Source of the DNA: Bog-793 sp963823945
GTDB taxonomy: Bacteria > Actinomycetota > Acidimicrobiia > Acidimicrobiales > Bog-793
Reading direction: 5' to 3'
DNA length: 64,000 bases
NCBI GenBank assembly: GCA_963823945.1
Contig: CAWGNK010000003.1
Coordinates: 718,038-782,037, forward strand
The position numbers and the translations under genes were made by a program. This document shows positions 10,161-19,909 of the stretch, in pieces (positions within the stretch are counted from its first letter, which is position 1; each line of letters opens with the position of its first letter). The notes under the pieces were generated by a model, which did not search any database, was not told where the DNA came from, and saw only the letters and a program-made list of their open reading frames with translations.

Positions 10161-10517
10161 ATGTACGCAGTGATCGCCACCGGCGGGAAACAGGAACGTG
10201 TCGAGGTCGGCTCGCGAGTCGAAGTCGAACTCCTGGGCGCAGGCTTGGACGAGGAGGTCTCGTTCTCGCCGGTCCTCATCGTCGACGGCGCAACGGTCGT
10301 CGCCGGCCGCCCCGCGTTGGGGGCGGCCAGGGTCGCCGGCAAGGTTGTCGGGTCGGCGAAGGGCCCGAAGATCACCGGCTTCACCTACCAGCCCAAGGCG
10401 CGGGGGCGGCGGCGTTTCGGCCACCGCCAGCACTACTCGGTCGTCGAGATCACCGCGATCGACGCCGCCGGCAAGGCGCCGTCGGCAAGGCGCACCGCCA
10501 AGTCGCAGGAGGCCTGA
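10161..10517 (+). CDS. rplU: 50S ribosomal protein L21
   Basis: Structural 23S rRNA-binding protein of the large subunit, 118 residues. It starts MYAVIATGGKQERVEVG and carries KITGFTYQPKARGRRRFGHRQ, the basic rRNA-binding loop typical of L21. A short Ala/Lys-rich tail follows. rpmA starts on the base directly after its stop codon, the standard L21-L27-Obg arrangement. Start codon is clear: it is the first ATG and matches the conserved N-terminus. Confidence 0.98.
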   Translation: MYAVIATGGKQERVEVGSRVEVELLGAGLDEEVSFSPVLIVDGATVVAGRPALGAARVAGKVVGSAKGPKITGFTYQPKARGRRRFGHRQHYSVVEITAIDAAGKAPSARRTAKSQEA

Positions 10518-10775
10518 GTGTCCAAGACCAAAGGTGGCGGGTCGACCCGCAACGGGCGGGATTCCAACGCCCAGCGGCTCGGTGTGAAGGCCTCCGACGG
10601 CACGGTCGTCGGCGCCGGGGCGATCATCGTGCGCCAGCGCGGCACGCACTTCCACCCGGGTGTCAACGTCGGACGCGGCGGGGACGACACGCTGTTCGCC
10701 GCGGCGGGCGGCACCGTTCGTTTCGCCGAACGGCGCGGCCGGCGTCTCGTCGACGTCGAGACCAGCGAGGCGTGA
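10518..10775 (+). CDS. rpmA: 50S ribosomal protein L27
   Basis: Large-subunit protein whose N-terminal tail reaches the peptidyl-transferase centre; 85 residues, normal. It reads SKTKGGGSTRNGRDSNAQRL, then GTHFHPGVNVGRGGDDTLF. It begins with GTG immediately after the rplU stop. The N-terminus begins MSKTKGGGST with no cleavable extension of the Firmicutes kind. obgE starts 85 bases later. Confidence 0.98.
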   Translation: MSKTKGGGSTRNGRDSNAQRLGVKASDGTVVGAGAIIVRQRGTHFHPGVNVGRGGDDTLFAAAGGTVRFAERRGRRLVDVETSEA

Positions 10776-10860
10776 CCCTCCCCACGTAGCGGTCCGCCTC
10801 GACCCGTGGCGCGCCCACGTTCCCGTGCCGGGGGGTGGCGCCCATGGAGAAAGGCACCAG

Positions 10861-12135
<1,275 letters not shown>

Positions 12136-12193
12136 TGGCGCCTTGCCCCGTTCCCCGCGCCTTTTGCCGTTCGGTTCCCAGGGGTCCCCGGCG

Positions 12194-13333
12194 ATGACCG
12201 TCGTCGTGAAGATCGGGTCGAGCTCGGTGACCGGCGCCGACGGCCTCGTCGACGCCGCGGCCGTCGGCAAGCTCGCCGGCGAGATCGCGCAGTTGTGGCG
12301 GGCCGGCAAGCCGACCGTCGTCGTCACCTCGGGGGCCGTCACCGCCGGGGTCGCGGCCGCCAACCCCGCCGGGGGCCGGCCGACGGACACGACGACGCTG
12401 CAGGCCCTGTCGACGATCGGCCAGCCCCGCCTGATGCGTGTCTACGACGACGCCCTCGCCGGCGAGGGCCTTCTGGCCGCCCAGGTGCTGCTCTCGCTGC
12501 CGGACTTCGGGGCGCGTCACCAGTACCTGCACGCGCGGGAGACGATTCGCCGTCTCATCGAGCTCGGCGCCGTGCCGGTCATCAACGAGAACGACGCCGT
12601 CGCCGACGACGAGATCCGCTTCGGCGACAACGACCGGCTCGCCGCCCTCGTCGCCAACCTCGTCGCGGCCGAGTGCCTCGTCCTGCTCACCGACACCGAG
12701 GGCCTGTTCGACGCCGACCCGCGGCGCAGCGCCGACGCGACGCTCGTCGAGCAGGTCGTCGCCGTCGACGCCGCCTTCGACGAGGTGGCGGGCGGTCCCG
12801 GTTCCGCCGCCGGCAGCGGCGGCATGGCCTCCAAGCTCGCCGCGGCCCGCCTGGCGGCGTGGTGCGGGGTGCGGGCGGTCATCGCCGCGGCGAACCGGCC
12901 CGGGGTCGTCGCCGACGCGGTGCGCGGGACCCGGGGGGTCGGCACGACGATCCTGCCGCGGGACGAACGGCTCTCGGCCCGCAAGGCCTGGATCGCCTTC
13001 GCGCTGCCGGCGCGGGGCCGCGTCGTCGTCGACGAGGGTTGCCGGCGCGCCCTCGTGGAGCGGGAGGCGAGCCTGCTCCCGGCGGGCGTCGTCGAGATCA
13101 CCGCCGCCTTCGGGCGGGAGGACCCGATCGAGATCGCCGCCGTGGACGGCTCGGTCATCGCCAAGGGGATCACGCGTCTTGGCTCGGACCGCGCCCCGGA
13201 GTGGCTCGGCCGCCGCTCGGCCGACCTGCCCGCCGATCTGGCGGGCGAACTCGTCCACCGCGACGACCTCGTCGTGCTGAGCGGCGCGTCGGCGCCGCGG
13301 GCGCGTTCGCCCCGCCCCTCCGCCCCTCGGTAG
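12194..13333 (+). CDS. proB: Glutamate 5-kinase
   Basis: First step of proline synthesis, phosphorylating glutamate; 379 residues. An amino-acid-kinase domain begins VVVKIGSSSVT and contains the INENDAVADDEIRFGDND substrate motif. A C-terminal PUA domain includes RGRVVVDEGCRRALVE and GSVIAKGITRL. The ATG at 12194 matches the conserved N-terminus; the frame is open further upstream over obgE. The final ~15 residues are low-complexity Arg/Pro/Ser and probably not functional. proA starts 8 bases after the stop, so the proline genes are adjacent. Confidence 0.96.
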   Translation: MTVVVKIGSSSVTGADGLVDAAAVGKLAGEIAQLWRAGKPTVVVTSGAVTAGVAAANPAGGRPTDTTTLQALSTIGQPRLMRVYDDALAGEGLLAAQVLLSLPDFGARHQYLHARETIRRLIELGAVPVINENDAVADDEIRFGDNDRLAALVANLVAAECLVLLTDTEGLFDADPRRSADATLVEQVVAVDAAFDEVAGGPGSAAGSGGMASKLAAARLAAWCGVRAVIAAANRPGVVADAVRGTRGVGTTILPRDERLSARKAWIAFALPARGRVVVDEGCRRALVEREASLLPAGVVEITAAFGREDPIEIAAVDGSVIAKGITRLGSDRAPEWLGRRSADLPADLAGELVHRDDLVVLSGASAPRARSPRPSAPR

Positions 13334-13336
13334 CGT
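13331..13336 (+). promoter_or_regulatory. TAnnnT -10 element ahead of proA
   Basis: TAGCGT overlaps the proB stop codon and ends 5 bases before the proA ATG. There is no ribosome-binding site, so proA is either read through from proB or made from a leaderless message. Confidence 0.3.
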
Positions 13337-13341
13337 GGGTC

Positions 13342-14589
13342 ATGGCCTCCGAAGCGCTCGAGGACCTCGGCCGGCGGGCGAAGTCGGCCGCCCGGGTGCT
13401 CGCCACGGCGACGACCGGGCAGAAGAACGACGCCCTCGAGCGCTCGGCCGCGAGGCTGCGCGCGGCGGCCGACGAGATCCTGGCGGCGAACGCCGCCGAC
13501 GTCGCCCGGGCCGAGTCGGCCGGTGACAAGCCGGAGGTGGTCGACCGGCTCCGCCTGAGCGAGCCGCGACTGCACCAGATGGCGGAGGGGCTGGGGGCCG
13601 TGGCGGCGCTCACCGACCCTGTCGGCGAGGTCGTCGAGGGCTGGGTGCGCCCGAACGGGCTCGTCGTGCGGCGGGTGCGGGTGCCGCTCGGGGTCGTCGG
13701 CATCGTCTACGAGAACCGCCCGAACGTCACCTCGGACGCGGCCGGGCTGTGCGTGAAGAGCGGGAACGCGGCGCTTTTGCGCGGCTCGGCGGGTGCGCTG
13801 GGCTCGAACGTGGCGATCACGGCGGCACTGCGCGCCGGGATGGAAGATGCCGGCCTGCCCGCCGACGCGGTCGTCCTCGTCGAGGACACCCGCCACGAGA
13901 CGGTCGCCGAGTTCGTGCGGTTGCGGGGCTTCATCGACTGCCTCGTGCCCCGGGGCGGTCCGGCGCTCGTCGCGCTCGTCGTCGAGCACGCCACCGTGCC
14001 CTACGTCGTCGACGGTGACGGGAACTGCCACGTCTACATCGACGCCGGCGCCGACCTCGACATGGCCGAGCGGATCGTCGTCAACGCCAAGACCCAGCGG
14101 CCGAGCGTGTGCAACGCGATGGAGACGCTGCTCGTCCACCGGGACATCGCCGCCGAGGCCCTGCCGCGGCTCGCCGCCGCGCTCGGCGGCGTCGAGCTCG
14201 TCGGTGACGAGGCGAGCCGCGCCATCCTGCCCGGGATCGGCGTGGCGACCGAGCACGACTACGCGACCGAGTTCCTCTGCCTGCGCCTCGCCGTGGCGGT
14301 CGTCGACGACCTCGACGCCGCCCTCGACCACATTGCCCGGTACTCGACCGGGCACTCCGAGGCCATCGTGACGCGCGACTACGGTGCCGCCCGGCGCTTC
14401 GTCCGGGAGGTCGACGCCGCCGCCGTGCTCGTCAACGCCTCGACCCGCTTCATCGACGGCGGCGAGCTCGGGCTCGGCGCCGAGATCGGCATCTCGACGC
14501 AGAAGCTGCACGCCCGCGGCCCGATGGGGTTGCGCGAGCTCACCTCGGCGAAGTTCGTGATCGAGGGCGACGGCCAGATCCGCACGTAG
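13342..14589 (+). CDS. proA: Gamma-glutamyl phosphate reductase
   Basis: NADPH-dependent second step of proline synthesis, making glutamate semialdehyde; 415 residues. Aldehyde-dehydrogenase-like fold. Recognisable stretches are VPLGVVGIVYENRPNVTSDA, GNAALLRGSAGALGSN, the catalytic-Cys region NAKTQRPSVCNAMETLL, and the final ELTSAKFVIEGDGQIR. The ATG at 13342 starts MASEALEDLGRRAK, as expected for ProA; the frame is open much further upstream only because it overlaps proB. It is followed by a histidine phosphatase gene in the place where nadD often comes. Confidence 0.97.
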   Translation: MASEALEDLGRRAKSAARVLATATTGQKNDALERSAARLRAAADEILAANAADVARAESAGDKPEVVDRLRLSEPRLHQMAEGLGAVAALTDPVGEVVEGWVRPNGLVVRRVRVPLGVVGIVYENRPNVTSDAAGLCVKSGNAALLRGSAGALGSNVAITAALRAGMEDAGLPADAVVLVEDTRHETVAEFVRLRGFIDCLVPRGGPALVALVVEHATVPYVVDGDGNCHVYIDAGADLDMAERIVVNAKTQRPSVCNAMETLLVHRDIAAEALPRLAAALGGVELVGDEASRAILPGIGVATEHDYATEFLCLRLAVAVVDDLDAALDHIARYSTGHSEAIVTRDYGAARRFVREVDAAAVLVNASTRFIDGGELGLGAEIGISTQKLHARGPMGLRELTSAKFVIEGDGQIRT

Positions 14590-14632
14590 CGGCGGCGCCG
14601 CCGCCCCTCCCGGCCGACGGGCACCGAACCTG

Positions 14633-14638
14633 TAGGGT
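14633..14638 (+). promoter_or_regulatory. TAnnnT -10 element ahead of the histidine phosphatase
   Basis: TAGGGT ends 7 bases before the GTG at 14646. A GTG at 14637 overlaps the hexamer itself and so is an unlikely start if this promoter is used. Confidence 0.35.
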
Positions 14639-14645
14639 GCGGGGC

Positions 14646-15410
14646 GTGGCAGAACAGGCGGCATCCGCCGGTCCCGTGGCACAGCCCGGCGGCGCGATCG
14701 CCGTCGGGACGCGGCTCGCGATCATCCGGCACGGCGAGGCCTTCGCCAACGTCGACGAGGTGATCGGCGGTCACAAGGGCTGCCGCGGGCTCACGCCCCG
14801 CGGGGTCGCGCAGGTCGAGGTCCTCGCCGAACGGCTCGCCCGCACCGGCGAGCTCGCCAGCGCGGCGGCGGTGTGGACGAGCGTGCTGCCGCGCGCGATC
14901 GAGACGGCGTCCATCCTCGTGCCCGCCCTCGGCGTCCAGGGTTTCGAGCGGAGCTGTGCGTTCTGCGAGCGCCACCCCGGGGAGGCCGACGGGATCACCT
15001 GGGCCGAGTACACGGAGCGCTACCAGCGGCGCGGCCTGCCGGGCGACGACCCGGAGTTCCCGACCTCGCCGGGCGGCGAGAGCTGGATCGACTTCCTCGA
15101 CCGGGCGGCGGCGGCGCTCACCGCCGCGGCGTCCGCCAACCCGGGGCGCCTCGTCGTCGTCGTCTCGCACGGCGGCGTCATCGACTCCTCGATGATCCGT
15201 TTCCTGGGGCACGCCGAGCACGGCAACGTCGTCCGGCTGCATCCGGCCAACACCTCGATCACCGAGTGGCACCACACCGGCTCGCGCTGGCGGCTCGTGC
15301 GCTACAACGACGCCGCCCATCTCGCCGGCAGGCCCCAGGTCCGTTCGACCGAACCCGACTGGGTCGGCGTCGAGCCGCCGGAGCGGGTGCCGCCGGGTCA
15401 GCAGGCGTAG
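14646..15410 (+). CDS. Histidine phosphatase superfamily protein
   Basis: Phosphoglycerate-mutase-like phosphatase of unknown substrate; 254 residues. The catalytic RHG motif is in LAIIRHGEAFANVDEVIGG, and the second catalytic His is in VVVVSHGGVIDSSM. TSVLPRAIETA and GESWIDFLDR are further family motifs. The start at 14646 is preferred because a TAnnnT promoter element ends 7 bases upstream; GTG 14637 is the alternative. Its last 13 bases overlap the convergent end of the secreted repeat protein gene, so the two transcripts are antisense at their tips. CobC-like, GpmB-like or broad-specificity phosphatase roles cannot be separated here. Confidence 0.85.
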   Translation: MAEQAASAGPVAQPGGAIAVGTRLAIIRHGEAFANVDEVIGGHKGCRGLTPRGVAQVEVLAERLARTGELASAAAVWTSVLPRAIETASILVPALGVQGFERSCAFCERHPGEADGITWAEYTERYQRRGLPGDDPEFPTSPGGESWIDFLDRAAAALTAAASANPGRLVVVVSHGGVIDSSMIRFLGHAEHGNVVRLHPANTSITEWHHTGSRWRLVRYNDAAHLAGRPQVRSTEPDWVGVEPPERVPPGQQA

Positions 15411-17311
15411 TCGGGGTCGAGCCCGTAGGGCGAGGCGAGCGTGCCCGGCGTCTCCTGGAGCAGCACCGGCACGCCCCCGGCGAAGAGCTCGCCGTATCCC
15501 CGCCCGGCGCCGCCGTAGGAGGCCGTCCCCGCGCACCAGGCTGTGAGCACCGACGGGTTCGACAGGCCGGTCTCGGCGTACGGCGGGTTCGTGCGCGGCA
15601 CCCCCGCGACCCACAGCGGCACCTGCGGCCCGGCGGGGACGAAGTGGCCGGCGATGACGGGGTACTGGACGCTCGTCGAGTACAGGCCGACCTCGAGGCC
15701 CGAAAGGCGCAGGGCGTCGAGCGCGCCCTCGATCGTGGCGTCGTTGAGGGCGGTCGAGTCGGACCAGTAGTAGCCGAGCCCGAAGTCCGAGTTCTGCGTC
15801 GGTGACAGCGAGTCGCCCTCGATGTCGAGCCACCACAGGTCGGCGTGCACGCCCTGGTCGGTCGCGTAGGCGAGCGCGCTGCGGGCGCCGTTGAAGCCGT
15901 AGTTGTACGCCTCGCAGCTCGCGACCTCCCCGGCGGTGAGCGTCGCACAGGTCCCCATCGGGCCGTTCGCCGACTGGGCCTCGGCCGTCGGCGTCAGGTC
16001 GGGGGAGTTGACGAACAGGTACAGCGAGTAGGGCGTGCCCGCCGGGCCCGCCGATCTCGTCGCCCAGGCCGCCTCGGCCGCGAGGCACGAGTTGTCGGCC
16101 CCGTCGAGCCAGCCCGCCACCTGGAGCACGGAGACCGCCGAGGAGCCGGGCAGCCCGCTCTTGGCGGCGGTCGAACCGGGCTGCGCGCACTGGAAACCAG
16201 AGATGTCGTAGCCGAACACGCCGTGGCCGAGCGTGACGTGGCCCGGTGTGACGACAAGGTGGGGCACGAGACCGGTGGCCGTGACGGCGCGGCGCAGCGG
16301 GCGGCGGGCGAGCGACCCCGCGAAGCGGGCGTCGCCGTAGTTGAAGACCCTCCCGTCCGCCGTGGTCAGCCAGTAGCCCCCGCCGTCGACGGTCGCCGTG
16401 ATCGAGACGATCGGCGCGGCGAGGTGCCGGCCGGCGGCCGAGCCCAGATCCGGCGCGTCGCCGTAGTGGTAGACGGTGCCGTCGGCGGCGACGAGCCAGT
16501 AGCCCCCGCCGTCGGCGGTCGCCGTGATCGAGACGATCGGCGCGGCGAGGTGCCCCCTGGCGGGCGAGCCGAGGTCCGGCGCGTCGCCGTAGTGGTAGAC
16601 GGCGCCGTCGGCGGCGACGAGCCAGTAGCCGGCGTCGTCGGGTGTCGCCGCGAAGGCGACGATCGGGGAGGCGAGGGTGGCGTGGACGGGCGAGCCGCAG
16701 AACGGCGCGCTCCCGTAGTTGTAGACGGCGCCGTTCGCCGCCACGAGCCAGTAGCCGTCACCGAGCGGCGCGCCGGCGACGGCGACGATCGGCGCGCGCT
16801 TGTTGCGGTGGACCGGCGAACCGAGGAACGGCGCGTTGCCGAAGGGGTAGACGTTTCCCTTCTCCGTCGCCAGCCAGTAGCCGTCGCCGTCGGTGGGTGC
16901 CGTGCCGCCGACGAACCTCGTCCGCAGGTGCTTGGCGGCCTTGGAGCCGAGGAATTTCGCGCCGCCGAAGGGCTGGACGCCGCCGTTGGACTTTACGAGG
17001 TAGTAGGTGGTCTTCGTCGTCGTCGGCCCGGGCGGGAGCGTCGTCGTGGTCGTCGAGGAAGGGAGGGTTGTCGTCGACGACGGCTCGACGAGCGTCGTCG
17101 TCGTGGACGTGGTCGTGGTCGTGGTCGTCGTCGTGGTCGTCCCGGTCGGCGTCGCCGGGTACGCGCAGGTCGTCGCGCCGGGCGAAGGCGTCGCCGCAGG
17201 GGTCGTCTCGCCCGGCCGGGGGTTCGCGCCGGCCGCGCCGGCACCGGCGAGCAGCGCGACGACGAGGCCGGCGCTGGCGACGGCACGGGCCGCGGCGTCG
17301 GCGCGTCGCAT
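15398..17311 (-). CDS. Secreted protein: Thr-rich linker, six ~40-residue repeats, GH25/DUF1906-like domain
   Basis: Exported 637-residue protein. A signal peptide (about residues 1-29) is followed by a linker with a long Thr run, then six repeats of the form GYWLVAADGxVYxYGDAxxxGS, each ending near APIVxxxAT. The C-terminal ~260 residues begin GVFGYDISGFQC and include LWWLDIEGDS, which resembles GH25/DUF1906-type TIM-barrel lysozyme-like domains, with several Cys pairs. The repeats are common in secreted proteins of Acidimicrobiia and are probably a beta-propeller or wall-binding module (inference). The ATG overlaps the stop of the upstream DAHP synthase gene by one base (TGATG). A role in cell-wall binding or remodelling is likely, not shown. 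Confidence 0.75.
   Translation of the reverse strand: MRRADAAARAVASAGLVVALLAGAGAAGANPRPGETTPAATPSPGATTCAYPATPTGTTTTTTTTTTTSTTTTLVEPSSTTTLPSSTTTTTLPPGPTTTKTTYYLVKSNGGVQPFGGAKFLGSKAAKHLRTRFVGGTAPTDGDGYWLATEKGNVYPFGNAPFLGSPVHRNKRAPIVAVAGAPLGDGYWLVAANGAVYNYGSAPFCGSPVHATLASPIVAFAATPDDAGYWLVAADGAVYHYGDAPDLGSPARGHLAAPIVSITATADGGGYWLVAADGTVYHYGDAPDLGSAAGRHLAAPIVSITATVDGGGYWLTTADGRVFNYGDARFAGSLARRPLRRAVTATGLVPHLVVTPGHVTLGHGVFGYDISGFQCAQPGSTAAKSGLPGSSAVSVLQVAGWLDGADNSCLAAEAAWATRSAGPAGTPYSLYLFVNSPDLTPTAEAQSANGPMGTCATLTAGEVASCEAYNYGFNGARSALAYATDQGVHADLWWLDIEGDSLSPTQNSDFGLGYYWSDSTALNDATIEGALDALRLSGLEVGLYSTSVQYPVIAGHFVPAGPQVPLWVAGVPRTNPPYAETGLSNPSVLTAWCAGTASYGGAGRGYGELFAGGVPVLLQETPGTLASPYGLDPDYAC
16360..16860 (-). 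repeat. ~120-bp tandem DNA repeat coding for the secreted repeats
   Basis: Neighbouring units around 16390-16510 and 16510-16630 are almost identical over long runs, for example both contain CCAGTAGCCCCCGCCGTC. Flanking units are more diverged. The pattern indicates recent duplication of single repeat units within the gene and may vary in copy number between strains. Confidence 0.7.
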
Positions 17312-18705
17312 CAGTCGGCCAGGAGCTCCGCGACGCGGAAGGCGAGGTCGAGCGCCTGCCGCCCGTTGAGCCGGGGGTCGCAGGTCGTCGTGTAGTGCAG
17401 CGAGAGGTGCTCTTCGAGGATGTCCTCCGCCCCGCCGAGGCACTCGGTGACGGCGTCGCCGGTGAGCTCGACGTGGACGCCGCCCGGCCAGGTGCCCTCC
17501 TGCCGGTGGACGGCGAAGAAGCCTTTGATCTCGCCGAGGACGTCGTCGAAGCGCCGGGTCTTGCGGCCGTTGTCGGAGACGAACGTGTTGCCGTGCATCG
17601 GGTCGCACTGCCAGACGACGGGATGGCCGGCCGCCGTCACGGCGCGCACGAGCCCGGGCAGAAGGCGCGTCACCGCGGCGACACCGAGCCGGGTGATGAG
17701 GGTCAGGCGCCCGGGCACCCGCGCCGGGTTCAGGGCCTCGCAGATGGCGACCGCCTCCTCGGGCGAGGTCGTCGGACCGAGCTTCACGCCGACCGGGTTG
17801 TGGACGCCGCGCAGGAACTCGAGGTGGGCGCCGTCGAGCTGGCGTGTCCGGTCGCCCACCCAGAGCATGTGCGCCGAGCCGGCGTAGTAGTCGCCGGTCA
17901 GCTGGTCGCGCTGGGTGAGCGACTGCTCGTAGTCGAGCAGCAGCGCCTCGTGGCTCGTGAACAGGTCGACCTGCTGGGTGGGCGTGTCCGAGGCGAGGTT
18001 CACGCCGCAGGCGCCGAGGAAGCGCAGGGCGCGGTCGATCGCCTCAGCCGTCTCCTCGTAGCGGCGGCCCTCGTGGCTCGTGGCGACGAACTCCTGGTTC
18101 CAGGCGTGCACCTGGCCGAGCGCGGCGAAACCCCCCTTCGTGAAGGTCCGCACGAGGTTGAGCGTGGCGGCGGACAAGCGGTAGGCGTCGATCATCCGGG
18201 ACGGGTCCGCCCGGCGGGCCACCGGGTTCGGCGCGTCGTCGTGCACGATGTGGCCCCGGAACGAGGGGATCTCGCCGTCGCCGCACGGTTCGGTCGGTGA
18301 CGACCGTGGCTTGGCGAACTGGCCGGCGATCCGGCCGATCTTCACCACCGGCACGCCGGCGCCGTAGGTGAGCACCACCGCCATCTGCAGGATCACCTTC
18401 AGCTTGTCGCGGATCGCGTCGGCGTTGATCTCGTTGAACGACTCGGCGCAGTCGCCCGCCTGCAGGACGAAGGCCCGGCGGTCGGCGACGCGGCCGAGCG
18501 AATCGACGAGCCGGCGCGTCTCCCCGGCGAAGACGAGGGGCGGCAGCGCCCCCAGCTCGCCGAGGGCGCGTGCCAGCTCGGCGGGGTCGGGCCACTCGGG
18601 TTCCTGCTCGGCCGGATGGGAGTGCCAGGAATCGGGGGCCCACGCCGTCTCGCCCCCGGCACGGGGGGCGCGCGCCACTCCCGGATCGGGGGCGAGCTGA
18701 CGCAT
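17311..18705 (-). CDS. aroG: Class II 3-deoxy-7-phosphoheptulonate (DAHP) synthase
   Basis: First enzyme of the shikimate pathway, joining phosphoenolpyruvate and erythrose 4-phosphate; cytoplasmic. The 464-residue length and sequence are of the plant/mycobacterial type II family. Visible motifs are VLQAGDCAESF, KIGRIAGQFAKPRSSP, GVKLGPTTSPEEAV and WQCDPMHGNT with metal-binding His and Cys residues. It starts at an ATG just left of the promoter region shared with nadD. Its stop overlaps the start of the secreted repeat protein by one base, an unexpected pairing. In mycobacteria type II DAHP synthase is regulated by aromatic amino acids and by chorismate mutase; nothing in this sequence shows that directly. 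Confidence 0.95.
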   Translation of the reverse strand: MRQLAPDPGVARAPRAGGETAWAPDSWHSHPAEQEPEWPDPAELARALGELGALPPLVFAGETRRLVDSLGRVADRRAFVLQAGDCAESFNEINADAIRDKLKVILQMAVVLTYGAGVPVVKIGRIAGQFAKPRSSPTEPCGDGEIPSFRGHIVHDDAPNPVARRADPSRMIDAYRLSAATLNLVRTFTKGGFAALGQVHAWNQEFVATSHEGRRYEETAEAIDRALRFLGACGVNLASDTPTQQVDLFTSHEALLLDYEQSLTQRDQLTGDYYAGSAHMLWVGDRTRQLDGAHLEFLRGVHNPVGVKLGPTTSPEEAVAICEALNPARVPGRLTLITRLGVAAVTRLLPGLVRAVTAAGHPVVWQCDPMHGNTFVSDNGRKTRRFDDVLGEIKGFFAVHRQEGTWPGGVHVELTGDAVTECLGGAEDILEEHLSLHYTTTCDPRLNGRQALDLAFRVAELLAD

Positions 18706-18855
18706 GCCTCCAGAGTAGGCAACGCGGGCCGCCGACCGGCGCCCCGTGCATCGGGGCAGGGTGCGCCGTTGCGCCTACGCTGGCCCGGGCGACGGCGGCT
18801 CGCGACCGGGACGGATCCACCCTCCCGGTGCCGGTCGGCCGTGGCCCGGGGAGCT

Positions 18856-19455
18856 ATGCGTCTCGGCGTCTTCGGCGGCACCTTCGACCCGATCCACGTC
18901 GGGCACCTCGTCGCGGCCGTCAACGCCCGCCACACGCTCCATCTCGACCGGGTGCTCTTCGTCGTGGCGAACGAGCCGTGGCAGAAGGTCGGGGACCGGC
19001 CGGTGTCGCCGGCCGCCGACCGGCTGGCGCTCGTCGACGCCGCCCTCGGGGACGTGGACGGCCTCGAGGCGTCACGCCTCGAGATCGACCGGGGCGGCCC
19101 CTCCTACACGATCGACACGATCGACGAGCTGCGGCGGGCGGAACCGGCGGCGGAGATGTTCCTCATCGTCGGTGCCGACGTCGTCGCCGGGCTGGCGACC
19201 TGGGAGCGGCTCGACGACGTGCGGCGCGAGGTGACGATGGTCGTGGTCAACCGGCCGGGTTCGACGCCCGTTCTCCCGGGGGCGACGGGCCCCCTCGCCG
19301 GCTGGCACGCCGTCGCGATCGAGATCCCGGCGCTCGAGATCTCGAGCACGGACCTGCGCCGGCGCGCCGCGACGGGGCGGCCGCTCGACTACCTCATCCC
19401 CGAGGGCGCGGTCCGCATGATCAAAGAACGCGGGATGTACGCTCGCGACAGATGA
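18856..19455 (+). CDS. nadD: Nicotinate-nucleotide adenylyltransferase
   Basis: Makes nicotinate adenine dinucleotide in NAD synthesis; 199 residues, normal. The nucleotidyltransferase motif GGTFDPIHVGHL occupies residues 7-18, and the second motif is IPALEISSTDLRRR. GADVVAGLATWERL and PEGAVRMIKERGMY also match NadD. The ATG at 18856 follows GGGGAGCT closely; the open frame extends upstream without conserved sequence. TACGCT at 18776-18781 is a possible -10 element about 75 bases upstream. rsfS follows, the usual actinobacterial neighbour, although the LytR-type gene often between them is missing. Confidence 0.95.
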   Translation: MRLGVFGGTFDPIHVGHLVAAVNARHTLHLDRVLFVVANEPWQKVGDRPVSPAADRLALVDAALGDVDGLEASRLEIDRGGPSYTIDTIDELRRAEPAAEMFLIVGADVVAGLATWERLDDVRREVTMVVVNRPGSTPVLPGATGPLAGWHAVAIEIPALEISSTDLRRRAATGRPLDYLIPEGAVRMIKERGMYARDR

Positions 19456-19534
19456 CGAGCCGCCCGATCCCTCGACCCGAGATGGTCTCGGTCGCGGCGG
19501 CTTGCGGTCCGGCGGCCCCGGGCGGCTGCCCTCG

Positions 19535-19906
19535 TTGAGCCTGCCGGCCGCCCTCGTCGCCGCCCGCGCGGCCTCGGCCAAGACGCTCGAATCGACGGTC
19601 GTGCTCGATGTCGGCGACCTCATCGGCATCACGGACTACTTCATCGTCACGGCGGGGCGGAACGAGCGGCAGGTCCGTTCCATCGTCGACGAGGTCTCCC
19701 GCCGGGTCCGCGAGGTTGCCGGGCTCACCGTCCGGGGCGTCGAGGGTCTCGAGAGCTCGCAGTGGGTGCTCCTCGACTACGGCGACTTCGTCGTCCACGT
19801 CTTCGAGACCGGGGCGCGCTCGCTCTACTCGCTCGAGCGGTTGTGGGCCGACGCCCCCCGGGTCGACCTCGACGAGCCCCGGCCCGCCGAGATCGTCGGG
19901 AGCTGA
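19535..19906 (+). CDS. rsfS: Ribosomal silencing factor RsfS
   Basis: Binds L14 and blocks subunit joining when nutrients are scarce; DUF143 family. From the TTG at 19535 it has 123 residues, beginning LSLPAALVAARAASAKTLES. Core motifs are DVGDLIGITDYFIVTAGRNERQV and WVLLDYGDFVVHVFE, the family hallmark. The start is uncertain: another TTG at 19502 adds 11 residues with little family resemblance. It follows nadD by about 80 bases and runs convergently into the lipoprotein gene with only 3 bases between stops. Confidence 0.9.
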   Translation: MSLPAALVAARAASAKTLESTVVLDVGDLIGITDYFIVTAGRNERQVRSIVDEVSRRVREVAGLTVRGVEGLESSQWVLLDYGDFVVHVFETGARSLYSLERLWADAPRVDLDEPRPAEIVGS

Positions 19907-19909
19907 CCC

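Noticed and set aside
17070..17150. GTC/GTG-rich simple repeat, considered as a non-coding microsatellite
   Set aside because: It is in frame and encodes the Thr-rich linker of the secreted protein, a common spacer in exported actinobacterial proteins.
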